Origin: Proteobacteria bacterium SG_bin5 | GTDB taxonomy: Bacteria > Pseudomonadota > Alphaproteobacteria > Sphingomonadales > Sphingomonadaceae | Reading direction: 5' to 3' | DNA: 34,367 bases | Assembly (NCBI GenBank): GCA_002083475.1 | Contig: LWDI01000097.1 | Location: 1-34,367 of the forward strand | In this document: piece after piece, positions 32,454-34,367 of the stretch | Layout: each line of letters opens with the position of its first letter | Numbering within the stretch: position 1 is the stretch's first letter | Translations under genes and position numbers: made by a program | The notes under the pieces: model-generated | Seen by the model: the letters and a program-made list of their open reading frames with translations, nothing else | Databases searched by the model: none | What the model was told of the DNA's origin: nothing

Positions 32454-32774
32454 ATGGAAAAGATCGCCATGTTCCAGGCCTTCGCCCCCGCCGTCGCGCT
32501 GGTGGGTGTCGCGGGGATGATCGGCTGGGTCGTCACCACCTGGCTGCGCGTGCGCCACGGCTATCCGCTCGACGGGCAATGGGGCCAGGCGCTCTACCCC
32601 AAGCGCCAAGACGAAACGGTCGAGCGGGTGCGGCTGCTGAGCCAGGAAAACGCCCAGCTGCGCGCCGAACTCAGCGCGGTCAAGGACCGACTCGCCAATG
32701 TCGAGCGGATCGTCACCGACGGCGCGCACGGCCTGGAGCGCGAAATCGAGGCCCTGCGCGGCCGCGCGAATTGA
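32454..32774 (+). CDS. small PspB-like protein, paralogue 2 (duplicate of the preceding gene)
   Basis: 106 residues from ATG 32454 behind GGGAGG; the longer frame overlaps the previous gene and is a shadow. Membrane segment AFAPAVALVGVAGMIGWVVTTWL, then RVRHGYPLDGQWGQALYPKRQDETVERVRLL and a coiled coil ending VKDRLANVERIVTDGAHGLEREIEALR. It has the same GWV.T.W.R..HGYP....W block as paralogue 1. The divergent centre (QALYPKR) suggests specialisation. Function unknown. Confidence 0.8.
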   Translation: MEKIAMFQAFAPAVALVGVAGMIGWVVTTWLRVRHGYPLDGQWGQALYPKRQDETVERVRLLSQENAQLRAELSAVKDRLANVERIVTDGAHGLEREIEALRGRAN

Positions 32775-32787
32775 AGGAAGCGATACG

Positions 32788-33054
32788 ATGATCAGCCCGA
32801 TCCTCATCCCGATCCTAGGCGTCTCTTGCGCGCTGCTGGCGATCTTCGGCGGAGTCGTGGTGCGGCCCTGGCTGCGCTTCCAGCAGCGTAAGCTGGAAGT
32901 CGAAGCCGAACTCGCCCGCGAGCGCGCCTCGATCGACGCCGCGCGGCAGGAACGGCTCGAAGCGCGCGTCGCGGTGCTCGAACGCATCGTCACCGATCGC
33001 GGCCTGGGGCTTTCCGACGAGATCGAGCGGTTGCGCGACAAGCCGCTCAACTAA
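32788..33054 (+). CDS. small PspB-like protein, paralogue 3
   Basis: 88 residues from ATG 32788 behind GAAGGAAG. Membrane segment ISPILIPILGVSCALLAIFGGVVV, then a highly charged coiled coil RFQQRKLEVEAELARERASIDAARQERLEARVAVLERIVTDRGLGLSDEIERLR. The ending is nearly identical in pattern to paralogues 1 and 2, but the HGYP block is missing. Function unknown; same operon direction and 13-base gap. Confidence 0.8.
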   Translation: MISPILIPILGVSCALLAIFGGVVVRPWLRFQQRKLEVEAELARERASIDAARQERLEARVAVLERIVTDRGLGLSDEIERLRDKPLN

Positions 33055-33087
33055 TCCCGGCCGGCACCCGGCCACACGGAGGCGAAC

Positions 33088-33339
33088 ATGCAATGGGCGG
33101 AAATGGTGGTCGTGATCGTGCTGATCGTGACCATCGGGAAGATTTTGCGCGCGCGTTACGAGGCCGGCCAGAGCCGCCCCGCGCCGCGCGAGGAGGCGGA
33201 CGACGGCGTCCGCCAGCGCGAGGAAATCCGCGCGCTGAAAGAACGCATCGCGGTGCTCGAAAAGCTCGCGACCGACGACAACAGCAACGCAGCCCGGCTC
33301 GACCGCGAGATCGAGCGGCTGCGCGACCGGAGGGACTGA
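33088..33339 (+). CDS. small PspB-like protein, paralogue 4
   Basis: 83 residues from ATG 33088, with GGAGG upstream. Membrane segment WAEMVVVIVLIVTIGKIL followed by RARYEAGQSRPAPREEADDGVRQREEIRALKERIAVLEKLATDDNSNAARLDREIERLRDRRD. The coiled-coil ending repeats the ERIAVLEKLATD...LDREIERLR pattern. Its stop overlaps the next gene's start by one base (TGATG), so translation is coupled. Confidence 0.8.
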   Translation: MQWAEMVVVIVLIVTIGKILRARYEAGQSRPAPREEADDGVRQREEIRALKERIAVLEKLATDDNSNAARLDREIERLRDRRD

Positions 33340-33578
33340 TGACCGACCCCATGCTTTACCTCACGCTCGCGAGCGCGGCGCTGATGGGCCTGGCGATGAT
33401 CACCTGGGCGACGCTCGCCGGCTGGCGCGGCTGGCTGCAACTGAAGGCGCAGGAACTCACGCGGACCGGCGGCACCGGCGAGCCGACCATGCCCTCGGCG
33501 AGCGCGCGCATCGAAATCGCCGATCTGAAGGAGCGCATCCGCAAGCTGGAGGCGATCGCGGCGGGGGTGGATCTTTGA
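33339..33578 (+). CDS. small PspB-like protein, paralogue 5 (short tail)
   Basis: 79 residues from ATG 33339 (TGATG junction). Membrane segment MLYLTLASAALMGLAMITWATLAGW, then RGWLQLKAQELTRTGGTGEPTMPSASARIEIADLKERIRKLEAIAAGVDL. The KERIRKLEAIA ending is a shortened form of the shared motif without the EIExLR end. A Gly/Pro/Ser stretch separates anchor and coil. Last gene of the array. Confidence 0.75.
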   Translation: MTDPMLYLTLASAALMGLAMITWATLAGWRGWLQLKAQELTRTGGTGEPTMPSASARIEIADLKERIRKLEAIAAGVDL

Positions 33579-33672
33579 CGAGCGCTTGGCCGCCTGTCGC
33601 GCCCCGCTTCTTCTGCGGCGGGATGGCGACACGGGCTTGAACTCGCCCGCGAAGCCGTTAGCGGCGGGCACC

Positions 33673-34080
33673 ATGACCGACCTCGCCGATCTCCACGCCG
33701 AATATGAATTTCTCGACGCCGACGATCGCTATCGCCTGTTGATCGATCTCGGCCGCGCGCTCGAACCCATGCCCGAGCCGCTCAAGACCGAGGCGACCCT
33801 GGTGCGCGGCTGTTCGGCCTCGGTCTGGGTCTATCCGACGCGGCGCGAGGATGGCCGGCTGCACTTCCTCGCCGATTCGAACGCGGCGATCACCAAGGGC
33901 ATCATCGCGCTGGTGCTGAAGACGGTGCAGGACGCGGCGCCCGAGGCCATCCTCGCGACCGATATCGAGGGCGCGCTCGCGCCGTTCGATCTCAAGAACC
34001 AGCTCAGTTCGAACCGCACCCAGGGCATTCCGAACATGATCGCGCTGATCCGCGAAACGGCGGCGCGCTACGCGGGGTAG
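33673..34080 (+). CDS. sufE: SufE-family cysteine desulfurase activator
   Basis: 135 residues from ATG 33673; the frame opens 29 codons upstream without a good ribosome site. The acceptor cysteine is C47 in TLVRGCSASVWVYP. FLDADDRYRLLIDLGRAL, SNAAITKGIIALVL and LSSNRTQGIPNMI are the family blocks. SufE takes persulphide sulphur from SufS for Fe-S assembly. No other suf genes lie in the window, so it is separate from a suf operon here. It follows the psp array by about 95 bases and could be in read-through range, but no link is implied. Confidence 0.93.
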   Translation: MTDLADLHAEYEFLDADDRYRLLIDLGRALEPMPEPLKTEATLVRGCSASVWVYPTRREDGRLHFLADSNAAITKGIIALVLKTVQDAAPEAILATDIEGALAPFDLKNQLSSNRTQGIPNMIALIRETAARYAG

Positions 34081-34136
34081 CGGACGCTCGCCGAGTGGCA
34101 TCCTGTCCATTAGATTGATAAGGGTCCGCTCCGACC

Positions 34137-34219
34137 ATCGTCGCCCCAGCGAAAGCTGGGGCCTGGTGGTTACGGCGCGCCCCATCTGCCCGACGCCCCT
34201 GCTTTCGCAGGGGCGTCGG
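34137..34219. repeat. intergenic palindromic repeat, GTCGCCCC family
   Basis: ATCGTCGCCCCAGCGAAAGCTGGGGC is an outer arm with its own hairpin; CGACGCCCCTGCTTTCGCAGGGGCGTCGG is a second near-perfect hairpin. Fifth copy of the GTC(A/G)CCCC design. Lies downstream of sufE. Confidence 0.75.
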
Positions 34220-34296
34220 CTCGATACGCCACGCTAGAGCTGTTTGCGATCACACCGAACCAAGGGCTCGACGGGAAAAACTCCTCCCCCAAAGGG

Positions 34297-34360
34297 AGTT
34301 CAGGGTCGACCGTGCCCCGCACGGTCGAGGATCGTCCGGGGGACGATCCGACCCTGAACT
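34297..34360. repeat. cruciform-type inverted repeat with two inner hairpins
   Basis: AGTTCAGGGTC (34297-34307) mirrors GACCCTGAACT (34350-34360). Inside, GACCGTGC/GCACGGTC and GGATCGTCC/GGACGATCC each form perfect hairpins, making a three-stem cruciform. No gene is visible between 34081 and the window end; only this and the preceding repeat are seen there. Confidence 0.78.
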
Positions 34361-34367
34361 GGGGACC

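Overview
The window looks like chromosomal DNA of a high-GC alphaproteobacterium, most likely a member of the Sphingomonadales. The basis is the very high G+C with G/C-rich third codon positions, the gene neighbourhoods (ffh-rpsP-rimM, trmD-rplS, mtaB-ftsY-yciB), CtrA-type TTAA-N7-TTAAC boxes and short palindromic intergenic repeats. I could not run a search, so the genus is an inference. No rRNA, CRISPR array, transposase or integrase was seen.

Layout. 1-1.9 kb: two peptidoglycan genes (RlpA-like, cut by the window edge, and an MltB-type lytic transglycosylase) and a tRNA-Ser(UGA). 1.9-2.7 kb: a lower-GC DUF4145 gene against the tRNA 3' end. 2.8-3.7 kb: a TauD-like dioxygenase. 3.9-8.1 kb: a three-gene export operon (ABC-type membrane subunit, HlyD-like adaptor, TolC-like channel) whose ABC subunit has lost every recognisable ATPase motif. 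8.2-12.9 kb: PilZ protein, L31, a small membrane protein, a low-GC Imm11-like immunity gene, an alpha/beta hydrolase, a VapBC-type pair and asd. 13-17.4 kb: a secreted S9 peptidase, a serine-hydrolase lipoprotein and a methyltransferase. 17.4-23.6 kb: the translation/secretion cluster ffh-rpsP-(51-aa ORF)-rimM // trmD-rplS, split between rimM and trmD by a DUF1399-like/TIGR04222 membrane pair and a second VapBC. 23.8-28.4 kb (plus strand): a GGDEF-EAL protein, mtaB, ftsY and yciB. 28.5-29.1 kb: superoxide dismutase.

29.4-33.6 kb is the most striking region: an expanded phage-shock-protein locus. A pspF activator gene, disrupted by a frameshift in a CG-dinucleotide tract, is divergent from an operon with a clear sigma-54 promoter (TGGCACG-N4-ATGCA). 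The first gene of that operon is a 48-residue hydrophobic peptide followed by a strong intrinsic-terminator hairpin. Next come pspA, pspB and pspC, and then five more very small genes. Each of these encodes one N-terminal membrane segment plus a C-terminal coiled coil, mostly with a shared 'ER(I/V)xxLERI.TD....EIExLR'-type ending. PspB and PspC carry related endings. This suggests PspB duplication and diversification into a multi-subunit membrane scaffold around PspA. A SufE-like gene and palindromic repeats close the window.

Working together: if PspF (intact in the population, or supplied in trans) is released under membrane stress, sigma-54 transcription would make the small peptide in excess and PspA/B/C plus the paralogues by read-through. 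FtsY, Ffh and YciB near this locus are ordinary envelope-biogenesis housekeeping.
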